Assembly (NCBI GenBank): GCA_947371645.1
Contig: CANBQJ010000078.1
Location: forward strand, 1 to 14,988
Direction: 5' to 3'
Length of the DNA: 14,988 bases
Source: Burkholderiales bacterium
Lineage (GTDB): Bacteria; Pseudomonadota; Gammaproteobacteria; Burkholderiales; Burkholderiaceae
Positions 6,676-13,811 of this stretch are shown here, one piece after another (position 1 is the stretch's first letter; each line of letters begins with the position of its first letter). Position numbers and translations under genes: made by a program. Below the pieces are notes generated by a model. It saw only the letters and a program-made list of their open reading frames with translations. It searched no databases and had not been told where the DNA came from.

Positions 6676-6680
6676 GAGGA
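6676..6680 (+). promoter_or_regulatory. Ribosome binding site deciding start at 6691
   Basis: GAGGA lies ten bases before the ATG at 6691. The in-frame ATG at 6592 has no such site and is itself part of the phased repeats, so 6691 is preferred. Confidence 0.55.
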
Positions 6681-6690
6681 TAATGCCCCG

Positions 6691-7707
6691 ATGCTTGAAC
6701 CCTCCATTTCTGCCAGCGCCCCTGTTGCCCAGGTTGCCGCTGCCGCCACGCCTGCGCCTGCCTGGCGCAAGGCCCTGGTGTACGGGGTCACGGCGGCCTT
6801 CCTGATCTGGTGCGTGCTGGGCTTTCGGCGCGACATCGCCCAGATCGACCTGCACCCCCTGCTGACGGGCTGGCCACTGGTGCTGGCCGCTGGTGCGCTC
6901 TCCCTGTTCAACTACGCCATGCGCGTGTGCCGCTGGAGCTGGTACCTGCGCCGCCTCGGCCACCATTTCCCGCTGCGCTTCACGGCCCTGACCTTCATGG
7001 CGGGCTTTGCCTTCACCCTGTCGCCCGGCAAGCTGGGCGAGATGGTGCGCGCGCGCTACTACCAACCGCGCGGCGTCGCCCTGTCGTCCGTCACCGGCGC
7101 CTTCTTCGTGGAGCGCCTGCTGGACTTGTTCGTGATGATCCTGCTGGCGGTGGCCGTGCTCGCCGAGCTCAAGGCCTACCAGTCTTTCCTGTGGGTGGCC
7201 GTGGGCCTCGTGGGTGGCCTGCTGGCTGCCGTGGCCGTGTGGCCTTGGGCCGGCACCTCTCAAACCCTGGCGGCACGCCAGGCCTCGGGCCATCGCTTCC
7301 CCGGCCAGGGTGCTGTGCTGGGCGTGGTGCGCATGATGGCCAGCGCCAGGTTGTTCCTCTCGCCGGGCATGCTGCTGGGTGGCGTGGCGCTGGGCCTGAT
7401 GGCCTGGAGCGCCGAGGCCGTGGGCCTCAAGCTGGTGGCCGACGTGGTCGGCAGCACGCAGCTGTCGGTGGCCGGTGCCATGGGCATTTACGCCATCGCC
7501 ATCATCGTGGGCGCCTTGTCTTTCCTGCCGGGCGGGCTGGGCAGCACCGAAGCCGTCATGGCCGCCCTGCTCGTGGCCCACGGCTACACCACCCCGCAAG
7601 CCATTTTGCTGACCCTGATCTGCCGCCTGCTGACCCTGTGGTTGGCCGTGGTGATCGGTTGGTTGTGCGTCTGGCTGTTGCGCAACGAATCTGTCTCTTC
7701 TGTCTGA
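6691..7707 (+). CDS. PF03706 flippase-like membrane protein (LPG_synthase_TM family)
   Basis: This 338-residue polytopic protein has about eight hydrophobic segments, starting at about 27-45. It shows the landmarks of the flippase-like / lysylphosphatidylglycerol synthase TM family: an N-x(3)-R-x(2)-RW region after the second segment (about 74-84), SPGKLGE (111-117), VERLLDLF (140-147) and FLPGGLGSTE (279-287, catalytic-like E287 region). Relatives include the TM domain of MprF, which flips lipids, and stand-alone proteins in glycan and hopanoid loci. It heads a four-gene operon, with the HAD-UbiA gene starting two bases after its stop, so a role in moving the polyprenylphosphoryl sugar made by the downstream genes to the outer leaflet is a reasonable inference. 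It has no synthase (acyltransferase) domain. The family call is firm; the transport role is not shown by sequence. Confidence 0.85.
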   Translation: MLEPSISASAPVAQVAAAATPAPAWRKALVYGVTAAFLIWCVLGFRRDIAQIDLHPLLTGWPLVLAAGALSLFNYAMRVCRWSWYLRRLGHHFPLRFTALTFMAGFAFTLSPGKLGEMVRARYYQPRGVALSSVTGAFFVERLLDLFVMILLAVAVLAELKAYQSFLWVAVGLVGGLLAAVAVWPWAGTSQTLAARQASGHRFPGQGAVLGVVRMMASARLFLSPGMLLGGVALGLMAWSAEAVGLKLVADVVGSTQLSVAGAMGIYAIAIIVGALSFLPGGLGSTEAVMAALLVAHGYTTPQAILLTLICRLLTLWLAVVIGWLCVWLLRNESVSSV

Positions 7708-7709
7708 CC

Positions 7710-9131
7710 ATGGCTGACCAAACCCCTCTGTGCGTCGACCTCGACGGCACGCTGATCCACAGCGACCTGCTGCTGGAATCCTTTCTTTTGCTGATCAAGG
7801 CCAACCCGCTCTACCTCTTCCTGCTGCCGCTGTGGCTGCTGGGCGGCAAGGCGAAGTTGAAGGCCGAAATCGCCAGTCGCGTGCAGCTCAATGGCTCGGC
7901 GCTGCCGTACACCAAGCCGCTGTTGACCTGGCTGGAAACGCAAAAGGCCGCGGGCCGCCAGCTGTGGCTGTGCACGGCCTCTGACCACCGCCTGGCACAG
8001 GCCGTGGCCGATCACGTGGGTTTCTTCGACGGTGTGCTGGCCAGCGACGGCCAGACCAACCTGGCGGGCCGCCACAAGGCCGCAGAACTGGTCAAGCGCT
8101 TTGGTGAGAAGGGCTTTGATTACGTGGGCAACCACACGGTGGACCTGGGTGTCTGGGCACATGCGCGCCGCGCCATCGTGGTCAACGCCAGTGCAGGTTT
8201 GCAGGCTGCAGCAGCCAAGGTGGCCACGGTAGAACATGTGGTGCAACCCTTGCCCGGCGGCATCAAGGTGGTGGCCAAGGCCTTGCGCGTGCACCAGTGG
8301 GCCAAGAACGGCCTGATCATGGTGCCCCTCCTGGCGGCGCACCGCATGACCGATGTGGCCACGCTCAGCCAGGCCCTCCTGGCTTTCATGGCCTTCAGCC
8401 TGTGCGCTTCTTCTGTTTACCTGCTCAACGACATGCTGGACCTCGAGGCCGACCGCCAGCACCACAGCAAGAGCCAGCGCCCCTTTGCCGCTGGTCGCTT
8501 GAGTCTGCTCTTTGGTCTGGGTGCCACGCCGGTGCTGCTGGTCCTGGCCTTGGGGCTGTGCGCGCTGCTGCCCGTCAAGTTCCTGGGCGTGCTGGTGGCC
8601 TATTACGTGGCCACGCTGGCGTATTCATTTGGCCTCAAGAAGGTGGTGATGGTGGACGTGCTGGCCCTGGCCGGCCTCTACACCGTGCGCATCGTGGCGG
8701 GTGCCGCCGCCACGGCCATCCCGCTGTCTTTCTGGCTGCTGATGTTCGCGGTGTTCATCTTCCTGAGCCTGGCCATCGTCAAGCGCTACGCCGAACTGTT
8801 CGTCATGCGCCAGCAAGGCAAGCTCAAGGCTTCGGGCCGGGGCTACCAGGTCGAAGACATCTCGCTGCTGCAAAGCCTGGGCACGGCATCGGGCTACCTC
8901 AGCATCCTGGTGCTGGCGCTCTACCTGAACACACCCGACATCGCCACGATGTACCGCCACCCCAAGATGGTGTGGGGCCTGGTGCCCATCATGCTGTACT
9001 GGATCAGCCGCATCTGGATGGAAACCCACCGCGGCAAGATGCACGATGACCCGCTGGTCTATGCGCTCAAAGACCGCACCAGCCTGGTCACCGGGTTGGC
9101 GGCGGCTGTGTTGCTGTACTTCGCAGCCTGA
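7710..9131 (+). CDS. HAD phosphatase-UbiA prenyltransferase fusion (polyprenyl-phosphate phosphoribosyltransferase-like)
   Basis: This 473-residue two-domain protein has an N-terminal HAD domain (about 1-175) with the nucleophile motif DLDGT (10-14), motif II in CTASD (88-92), Lys123 in RHKAAEL and a motif IV region YVGNHTVD (138-145), in which the usual G-D-x-x-x-D reads G-N-H-T-V-D. The C-terminal half (about 185-473) is a UbiA-family membrane prenyltransferase with about eight TM segments and the Mg-diphosphate motif NDMLDLEAD (240-248). The UbiA part resembles mycobacterial Rv3806c, which transfers 5-phosphoribose from phosphoribosyl diphosphate to decaprenyl phosphate. The HAD part could supply the following 5-phosphatase step. 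The DprE1-like gene follows eight bases downstream. An open frame extends far upstream of 7710, but it overlaps the PF03706 gene in a wrong frame and is rejected. Confidence 0.88.
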   Translation: MADQTPLCVDLDGTLIHSDLLLESFLLLIKANPLYLFLLPLWLLGGKAKLKAEIASRVQLNGSALPYTKPLLTWLETQKAAGRQLWLCTASDHRLAQAVADHVGFFDGVLASDGQTNLAGRHKAAELVKRFGEKGFDYVGNHTVDLGVWAHARRAIVVNASAGLQAAAAKVATVEHVVQPLPGGIKVVAKALRVHQWAKNGLIMVPLLAAHRMTDVATLSQALLAFMAFSLCASSVYLLNDMLDLEADRQHHSKSQRPFAAGRLSLLFGLGATPVLLVLALGLCALLPVKFLGVLVAYYVATLAYSFGLKKVVMVDVLALAGLYTVRIVAGAAATAIPLSFWLLMFAVFIFLSLAIVKRYAELFVMRQQGKLKASGRGYQVEDISLLQSLGTASGYLSILVLALYLNTPDIATMYRHPKMVWGLVPIMLYWISRIWMETHRGKMHDDPLVYALKDRTSLVTGLAAAVLLYFAA

Positions 9132-9139
9132 AACCCACC

Positions 9140-10492
9140 ATGGCAGCACAGGTCTTCACCTCATGGGGCCGGGTCACGCCGGGCCCGCACGAGGCCCTGG
9201 GGCTGAGCAACCGTCACCAGCCCTTGCCGCTGCCTGAAGGCGATGCCACTGTCTTGCCTTATGGCAACGGCCGCTCTTACGGCGACAGCAACCTCAACCC
9301 GGGCGGTGCCTTGTTGCAAGGCGCCCAGCTGGACCGCTTCATTGCTTTCGATGCAGCCACCGGCGTGTTGCGTTGCGAAGCCGGCGTGCTGCTGCACGAC
9401 ATCATCAAGCTGGTGCTGCCACAAGGCTGGTTCCCGCCGGTCACGCCGGGCACGCAGTTCGTCACCGTGGGCGGCGCCATCGCCAACGATGTGCACGGCA
9501 AGAACCACCACGCCGCTGGCTCCTTTGGCAACCACGTGCTGGGCTTTGAGTTGTTGCGCTCTGATGGTTCGCGCCGCTGGTGTTCGCCCACCGAAGAAGC
9601 CGCCTGGTATGCCGCCACCATCGGTGGGCTGGGGCTCACGGGCTTGATCACCTGGGCCGACATCCAGCTGCGGCGTGTGGCCAACTCCTTCATGGATTCA
9701 GAGACGGTGCGCTTTCGCAACCTGGGCGAGTTCTTCGAGCTCAGCCAGGCCTCGGAGCGCGACTTCGAGTACACCGTGAGCTGGATCGACTGCGCCTTCA
9801 CCGGCAAGCGCCTGGGCCGTGGCCTGTTCAACCGCGCCAACCATGCGCCCGCCGTGCTGGACACGCGCCTGGTGTCGCCCAATTTGTCAGGCAGCGCGGT
9901 GGAGGCGGCCCGCAGGGTGCCCATCACGCCGCCGCTCTCCTTGATCAACGCGCTGTCGCTCAAGAGCTTCAACACCTTGTACTTCAACAAGCAGGTGGGC
10001 GATGTGGTCCGCGGCCTGCAGCACTACCGGCCCTTCTTCTACCCGCTGGACGCCTTGCTGGAGTGGAACCGCATTTACGGCCCGCGCGGCTTCTACCAGT
10101 ACCAGTGCGTGGTGCCGCACGACAAGGCCTTTGCCGCCACGGCAGAGCTGCTGGACACCATCGCGCGCAGCGGCCAGGGGTCCTTCCTGGCCGTGCTCAA
10201 GCAGTTCGGCGAGCCCGCATCGCGCGGCATGCTGTCCTTCCCCACACCGGGCACCACGCTGGCGCTGGACTTCCCCAACACGGGCCCGCGCGTGCACAAG
10301 CTGTTTGCGGCGCTGGACGACATCGTGCGCAAGGCCGGTGGCCGCCTGTATGTGGCCAAGGACGGCCGCATGACGGGCGAGCTGTTCAAAGCCGGCTACC
10401 CGCGACTGCAAGAATTTTTGCCCTACATCGACCCCCGCTTCAGCTCTGGCTGGTGGCGGCGCGTGATGGGCAACACCTCGGAGAACACATGA
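9140..10492 (+). CDS. dprE1: DprE1-like FAD-linked oxidoreductase (ribose-to-arabinose epimerase, oxidase subunit)
   Basis: This 450-residue enzyme (the mycobacterial one is about 461) has an N-terminal PCMH-type FAD-binding domain and a C-terminal substrate domain. Characteristic stretches are YGNGRSYGDSN (41-51), VTPGTQFVTVGGAIANDVHG (101-120), KNHHAAGSFGNH (121-132) and YVAKDGRMT (404-412). These align with DprE1 of Mycobacterium tuberculosis: Y47 with Y60 and K407 with catalytic-site K418. DprE1 oxidises C2 of polyprenylphosphoryl-ribose to the 2-keto form, which DprE2 then reduces to the arabinose epimer. The position of the mycobacterial benzothiazinone target Cys387 is A375 here. The gene overlaps the SDR gene by four bases, the DprE1-DprE2 order seen in mycobacteria. 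The ribosome binding site is weak, as expected inside a coupled operon. Confidence 0.9.
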   Translation: MAAQVFTSWGRVTPGPHEALGLSNRHQPLPLPEGDATVLPYGNGRSYGDSNLNPGGALLQGAQLDRFIAFDAATGVLRCEAGVLLHDIIKLVLPQGWFPPVTPGTQFVTVGGAIANDVHGKNHHAAGSFGNHVLGFELLRSDGSRRWCSPTEEAAWYAATIGGLGLTGLITWADIQLRRVANSFMDSETVRFRNLGEFFELSQASERDFEYTVSWIDCAFTGKRLGRGLFNRANHAPAVLDTRLVSPNLSGSAVEAARRVPITPPLSLINALSLKSFNTLYFNKQVGDVVRGLQHYRPFFYPLDALLEWNRIYGPRGFYQYQCVVPHDKAFAATAELLDTIARSGQGSFLAVLKQFGEPASRGMLSFPTPGTTLALDFPNTGPRVHKLFAALDDIVRKAGGRLYVAKDGRMTGELFKAGYPRLQEFLPYIDPRFSSGWWRRVMGNTSENT

Positions 10493-11226
10493 ACAAGATC
10501 CTGATCGTGGGGGCCACCTCGGCCATCGCCGAAGCCTGTGCACGCCAGTGGGCGCAACGCGGCGACACGCTCTTTCTGGCCGCCCGCGGCGAGCCCGCCC
10601 TGAAGTCTGTGGCCGATGACCTCAAGACCCGTGGCGCCAAGCAGGTGGGCTTTCGCGTGTTCGATGCCAACGCGCTGGACCAGCATGCCGCCTTGTTGAA
10701 GGACGCCACCGACACCCTGGGTGGTCTGGACACCATCCTCATTGCACACGGCACCCTGACCGACCAACCCAAGGCCGAGGCCGATGTGGCCTATGCCCTG
10801 CGCGAGATCGGCACCAATGGCACCTCGGTGGTGTCGCTGATGACGCTGGCGGGCGAGCAGTTCGCCGCGCAAAAGAAAGGCAGCATCGCTGTCATCTCTT
10901 CGGTGGCGGGTGACCGTGGCCGCCAGAGCAACTACGTCTACGGCAGCGCCAAGGCCCTGGTCAGCGCTTTCGCGTCGGGCCAGCGCCAGCGCCTGCGCAA
11001 GGTGGGCGTCAACGTGATGACCATCAAGCCGGGCTTCGTGGACACGCCCATGACGGCGTCGTTCAAGAAGGGCGCGCTGTGGGCCAAGCCCGATCAGGTG
11101 GCGCGCGACATCATCGGTGGCCTGGACAAAGGACGCAGCATCGTCTACACGCCGGGCTTCTGGCGTTTGATCATGCTGATCATCAAGCACATCCCCGAGT
11201 TCGTGTTCGTCAAGATCTCGCTGTGA
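10489..11226 (+). CDS. dprE2: DprE2-like short-chain dehydrogenase (keto-reductase subunit)
   Basis: This 245-residue classical SDR has an N-terminal Rossmann motif, VGATSAIAEA (7-16), in the G-A-T-S-x-I-A form typical of DprE2-like proteins. The catalytic Ser is S138 in VISSVAG, and the YxxxK pair is Y151 and K155. The family Asn is at about N110. PGFVDTPM (181-188) follows the active site. The C-terminus is hydrophobic (about 226-245), which may attach the enzyme to the membrane beside its lipid-linked substrate. It would reduce the 2-keto intermediate made by the DprE1-like enzyme, using NAD(P)H. The ATG overlaps the dprE1-like stop as ATGA, so the pair is translationally coupled, in keeping with a two-subunit epimerase. 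The SDR call is firm; the DprE2 role rests on its partner. Confidence 0.88.
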   Translation: MNKILIVGATSAIAEACARQWAQRGDTLFLAARGEPALKSVADDLKTRGAKQVGFRVFDANALDQHAALLKDATDTLGGLDTILIAHGTLTDQPKAEADVAYALREIGTNGTSVVSLMTLAGEQFAAQKKGSIAVISSVAGDRGRQSNYVYGSAKALVSAFASGQRQRLRKVGVNVMTIKPGFVDTPMTASFKKGALWAKPDQVARDIIGGLDKGRSIVYTPGFWRLIMLIIKHIPEFVFVKISL

Positions 11227-11233
11227 TGCTTGT

Positions 11234-11257
11234 CGCATGGTCCGTTCGGACCATGCG
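11234..11257. terminator. Strong hairpin after the arabinose operon
   Basis: CGCATGGTCC (11234-11243) pairs perfectly with GGACCATGCG (11248-11257) around a GTTC loop, beginning eight bases after the SDR stop codon. No T tract follows. It is a plausible end point of the operon (factor-assisted) or an RNA-stabilising 3' hairpin; a protein-binding palindrome is the alternative. Confidence 0.5.
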
Positions 11258-11362
11258 GGAGGTAACGGTCTGCAAATGCCGCACCAGGCGTGCGTTCGGG
11301 CCTGTTGAGCGCGCACCAATGTGACGATGATTCCACCTTGTGCAAGTCATGGTGGTGTCGAC

Positions 11363-13765
11363 ATGGGCGTTGGTGGTGAGCAGGTCAAGGGTCGAGGGTC
11401 GTGGCGCGGGTGGCCGCATGCCGCGTTGGGCCTGTGTCTGGCGCTCTTTGGTTGTGGTGGTGGCGCCAATGGCGTGAACCCGGGCACGTCAGTCGGTGCA
11501 CAGGTGCCAGACCCCTTGCAATCGGCCAGCCTCCTGGCCAATGGCGCCGCGCCATTGACGCCGCCCGGTCTGGTTGTGGCCATGGACGACAACGAAGCCC
11601 TCGGGCCGTTCAGCTCCTGGGCCGATGCGCAGCGCGACTACGGCGCCAAGGGCGACGGCGTGGCCGATGACACCGCCGCCTTGCAAAAGGCCCTGGATGA
11701 CCTGGGGCCGAAGAAGCCGGCTTTGTATTTGCCGGCAGGGCGTTACCGCATCACGCACAGTTTGTTGCTCAAGGGCAGCCCTGCATCGGGCGGCTTTGGC
11801 CTTGGTGGGGTGGCCCTGATGGGCAACACGCCCGAGACGACGCAGATCATCTGGGCGGGTCCCGCAGGCGACCCGATGCTGGTGCAGGACGGCGGCTTCA
11901 ACAGCCGCTACAGCCGCATCACCTGGGACGGCCAGGGCACCGCCGGTTACGGGGTGGCGCACTGGTGGAACGCCACGGCCGGCACGCAGTTCGACGGCAG
12001 CCCCGAGCACACCGATGAAATCTTCAAGGACATGAAGATCGGCATCATGGCCGGTCGCCTGGGCGCCAACTACGGCCAGCTCAATTCCGAAGGCCAGGTG
12101 CGGCGCGTGCGCTTCCTGCGCATGAGCCAGGCGGGGGTCAACACCGGCAGCTGGAACGCGCTGGACTGGTGGGTGTGGGACTCGCGCTTCACCGATTGCG
12201 CACGGGGCGTCAGCAACTACTTCACCGTTGGGGATGCGCCCAACCCCGGGCCAGGCGCCGGGGCCGTTCACGTGTACCGCAGCCTGTTCGAGCGCTCCAC
12301 CTATGCCGACGTGCACATCGCCAACACCGGCTTCTTTTCCATGCAGCACAACGTGTCGGTGGGGTCCAAGCGCTTCTTCGAAGGCGGCGGCGTGGGCAGC
12401 AATGGGGCCTCCATCCTCATCCAGGGCAACCGGGTGATCGACAGCACGGATGCTGCCGCCATCGTCAATGGCAACCTGGGGCCGCTGGTGCTGCTGGACA
12501 ACGAGATCCGCAGCCTGCCCGGCAACACCAGCGCCGCCGTGATGCTTTTTGACTGGGCCGCCCACCGTGATGTGGTGTCCATCGGCAACCGCTATACCGT
12601 CAGCAACCCGGTGAAGGTGGTGGACAGCACCGATCGGCTGTTCACGCAGGACGACACCCTGGTGGACCGCAGCGCCATTTCTGCGGCCTTGCCCGGCCTG
12701 CCAGGCACGCCCAGTCGCCCTGCGCGCCATGTCTATGAGGTGCCTCCTGGCACCAACACGCCAGCCTTGCAGGCCATCGTCAACCTGGCAGCACAAAGTG
12801 GCGACGTCAGCCCGGTGGTGCACCTGGCGGCCGGCATCCACACGGTCACCCGCACCATCGTGCTGCCGGCCGGCGTGCGGTTGCAAATCGTGGGCGATGG
12901 CTTGCTGACCCAACTGAACTGGGCAGGCCCCAACAGCGGCATCATGTTCCAGCTGGATGGGCCCAGTCTGGCCAGCATCCGGGACATGCAGGTGGTGGCC
13001 CTGGCGCCCAGCGCGCGGTTCGTGTCCATGAGCAACGCCAACCAGCCAGGTGGCCGCTTGTACGTGCAGGGCAGCGCCATCGGGAAGTTGTCCACCGCCA
13101 AGCTGCCCGACACGCAAATCACCATGCAGGCCAACACCGGCATCTCCGGCATGGACCTCTCGGGCGCAGGGTCGGTGGTCAGCATGGGCGCTGGCGGCAT
13201 CGGCCCTGTGGTGATCCGAGACGGCTCTCATGCGCTGTTTTCAGACACCTGGTTCGAGGGCGTGGACACGCGCCTCTACACCCTGCAGTCCGGCCAGTTC
13301 ACCTACCTCAACGGGCACATGGCGCCAGCCGCGCACGCTGGGGCGTCCGACCTCACTCAGGCGGCCATCAACCTGGACGGCTTTCAGGGGCGTGCCACCT
13401 TCCTGTCGTTCAGCGTGGACGCCAGCAAGATCGTGGGCAACACCGCCATCCGGGTGCGTGACGAAACCAGTGCCACGCAGGCGCTGTTTCTGGCTGCGGC
13501 ATCGGGCTCGACCTCGTTTCTGGACCGCACCGGTTCGGCGGGCGGTGTCGGTTTGATCATGGGCCGGGGCAACGATGGCACGGGGCCGGTACCGGTCGCC
13601 AACCAAGGCCGCAGCGACGCCCCCTTCCTGCGCGACATGCTCACGCAGGCACGTGCGCTGCAATGGGACACCGCCCCTCACGTGGCGCCCGCCGGCGCGA
13701 CCGACGTCCACATCTACCGCGTGCACGGCCCCCAGACCCTGGGGGTGTTGGTCTCCGGCAGTTGA
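11363..13765 (+). CDS. Predicted lipoprotein with pectate-lyase_3/right-handed beta-helix architecture
   Basis: This is an 800-residue protein. A basic n-region and a short hydrophobic stretch end in the lipobox L28-F29-G30-C31, so it is probably a lipoprotein anchored at the outer membrane. A pectate_lyase_3 signature, DYGAKGDGVADDTAAL (about 92-107), is followed by LYLPAGRYRI and then a long region of short repeated strands typical of a right-handed beta helix. A second similar start occurs at about 455 (VYEVPPGTNTPALQAIV, then a GIHTVTRTIVLPAG stretch), so two helix-type domains may lie in tandem. Such proteins bind or cleave polysaccharides, and the pectate_lyase name does not prove pectin cleavage. 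The start is uncertain: GTG 11321 and ATG 11327 are alternatives, and none has a good ribosome binding site. The GT4 gene follows 46 bases downstream, suggesting a shared surface-glycan role. Confidence 0.8.
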   Translation: MGVGGEQVKGRGSWRGWPHAALGLCLALFGCGGGANGVNPGTSVGAQVPDPLQSASLLANGAAPLTPPGLVVAMDDNEALGPFSSWADAQRDYGAKGDGVADDTAALQKALDDLGPKKPALYLPAGRYRITHSLLLKGSPASGGFGLGGVALMGNTPETTQIIWAGPAGDPMLVQDGGFNSRYSRITWDGQGTAGYGVAHWWNATAGTQFDGSPEHTDEIFKDMKIGIMAGRLGANYGQLNSEGQVRRVRFLRMSQAGVNTGSWNALDWWVWDSRFTDCARGVSNYFTVGDAPNPGPGAGAVHVYRSLFERSTYADVHIANTGFFSMQHNVSVGSKRFFEGGGVGSNGASILIQGNRVIDSTDAAAIVNGNLGPLVLLDNEIRSLPGNTSAAVMLFDWAAHRDVVSIGNRYTVSNPVKVVDSTDRLFTQDDTLVDRSAISAALPGLPGTPSRPARHVYEVPPGTNTPALQAIVNLAAQSGDVSPVVHLAAGIHTVTRTIVLPAGVRLQIVGDGLLTQLNWAGPNSGIMFQLDGPSLASIRDMQVVALAPSARFVSMSNANQPGGRLYVQGSAIGKLSTAKLPDTQITMQANTGISGMDLSGAGSVVSMGAGGIGPVVIRDGSHALFSDTWFEGVDTRLYTLQSGQFTYLNGHMAPAAHAGASDLTQAAINLDGFQGRATFLSFSVDASKIVGNTAIRVRDETSATQALFLAAASGSTSFLDRTGSAGGVGLIMGRGNDGTGPVPVANQGRSDAPFLRDMLTQARALQWDTAPHVAPAGATDVHIYRVHGPQTLGVLVSGS

Positions 13766-13811
13766 CGGGTCTGCCTCTTGCTCGTCACACAAGTTGACGA
13801 CACTGAAGGGC

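Noticed and set aside
6679..6684. GATAAT as a -10 promoter element
   Set aside because: It overlaps the ribosome binding site and lies only six bases before the ATG. No -35 sequence is found at 16-18 bases upstream.
5968..7599. Long minus-strand open frame (543 codons) opposite the kinase and PF03706 genes
   Set aside because: It crosses two well-supported plus-strand genes and their intergenic region, and its product is a compositionally biased His/Gln/Arg string without motifs.
6810..7709. Upstream extension of the HAD-UbiA frame by 300 codons
   Set aside because: The extension is Arg/Pro/Gly-rich and overlaps the PF03706 gene in another frame. The HAD domain begins naturally at ATG 7710, just ahead of DLDGT.
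9580..10488. Upstream extension of the SDR frame through the dprE1-like gene
   Set aside because: The same frame is open by chance. The SDR Rossmann motif begins directly after ATG 10489, and the overlapped gene has clear DprE1 motifs.
11489..13231. Long minus-strand open frame (580 codons) opposite the beta-helix lipoprotein
   Set aside because: The plus-strand frame has a lipobox and pectate_lyase_3 motifs, while the minus-strand product is His/Gly/Ala/Arg-rich with no domain. Long antisense frames are expected at this GC content.
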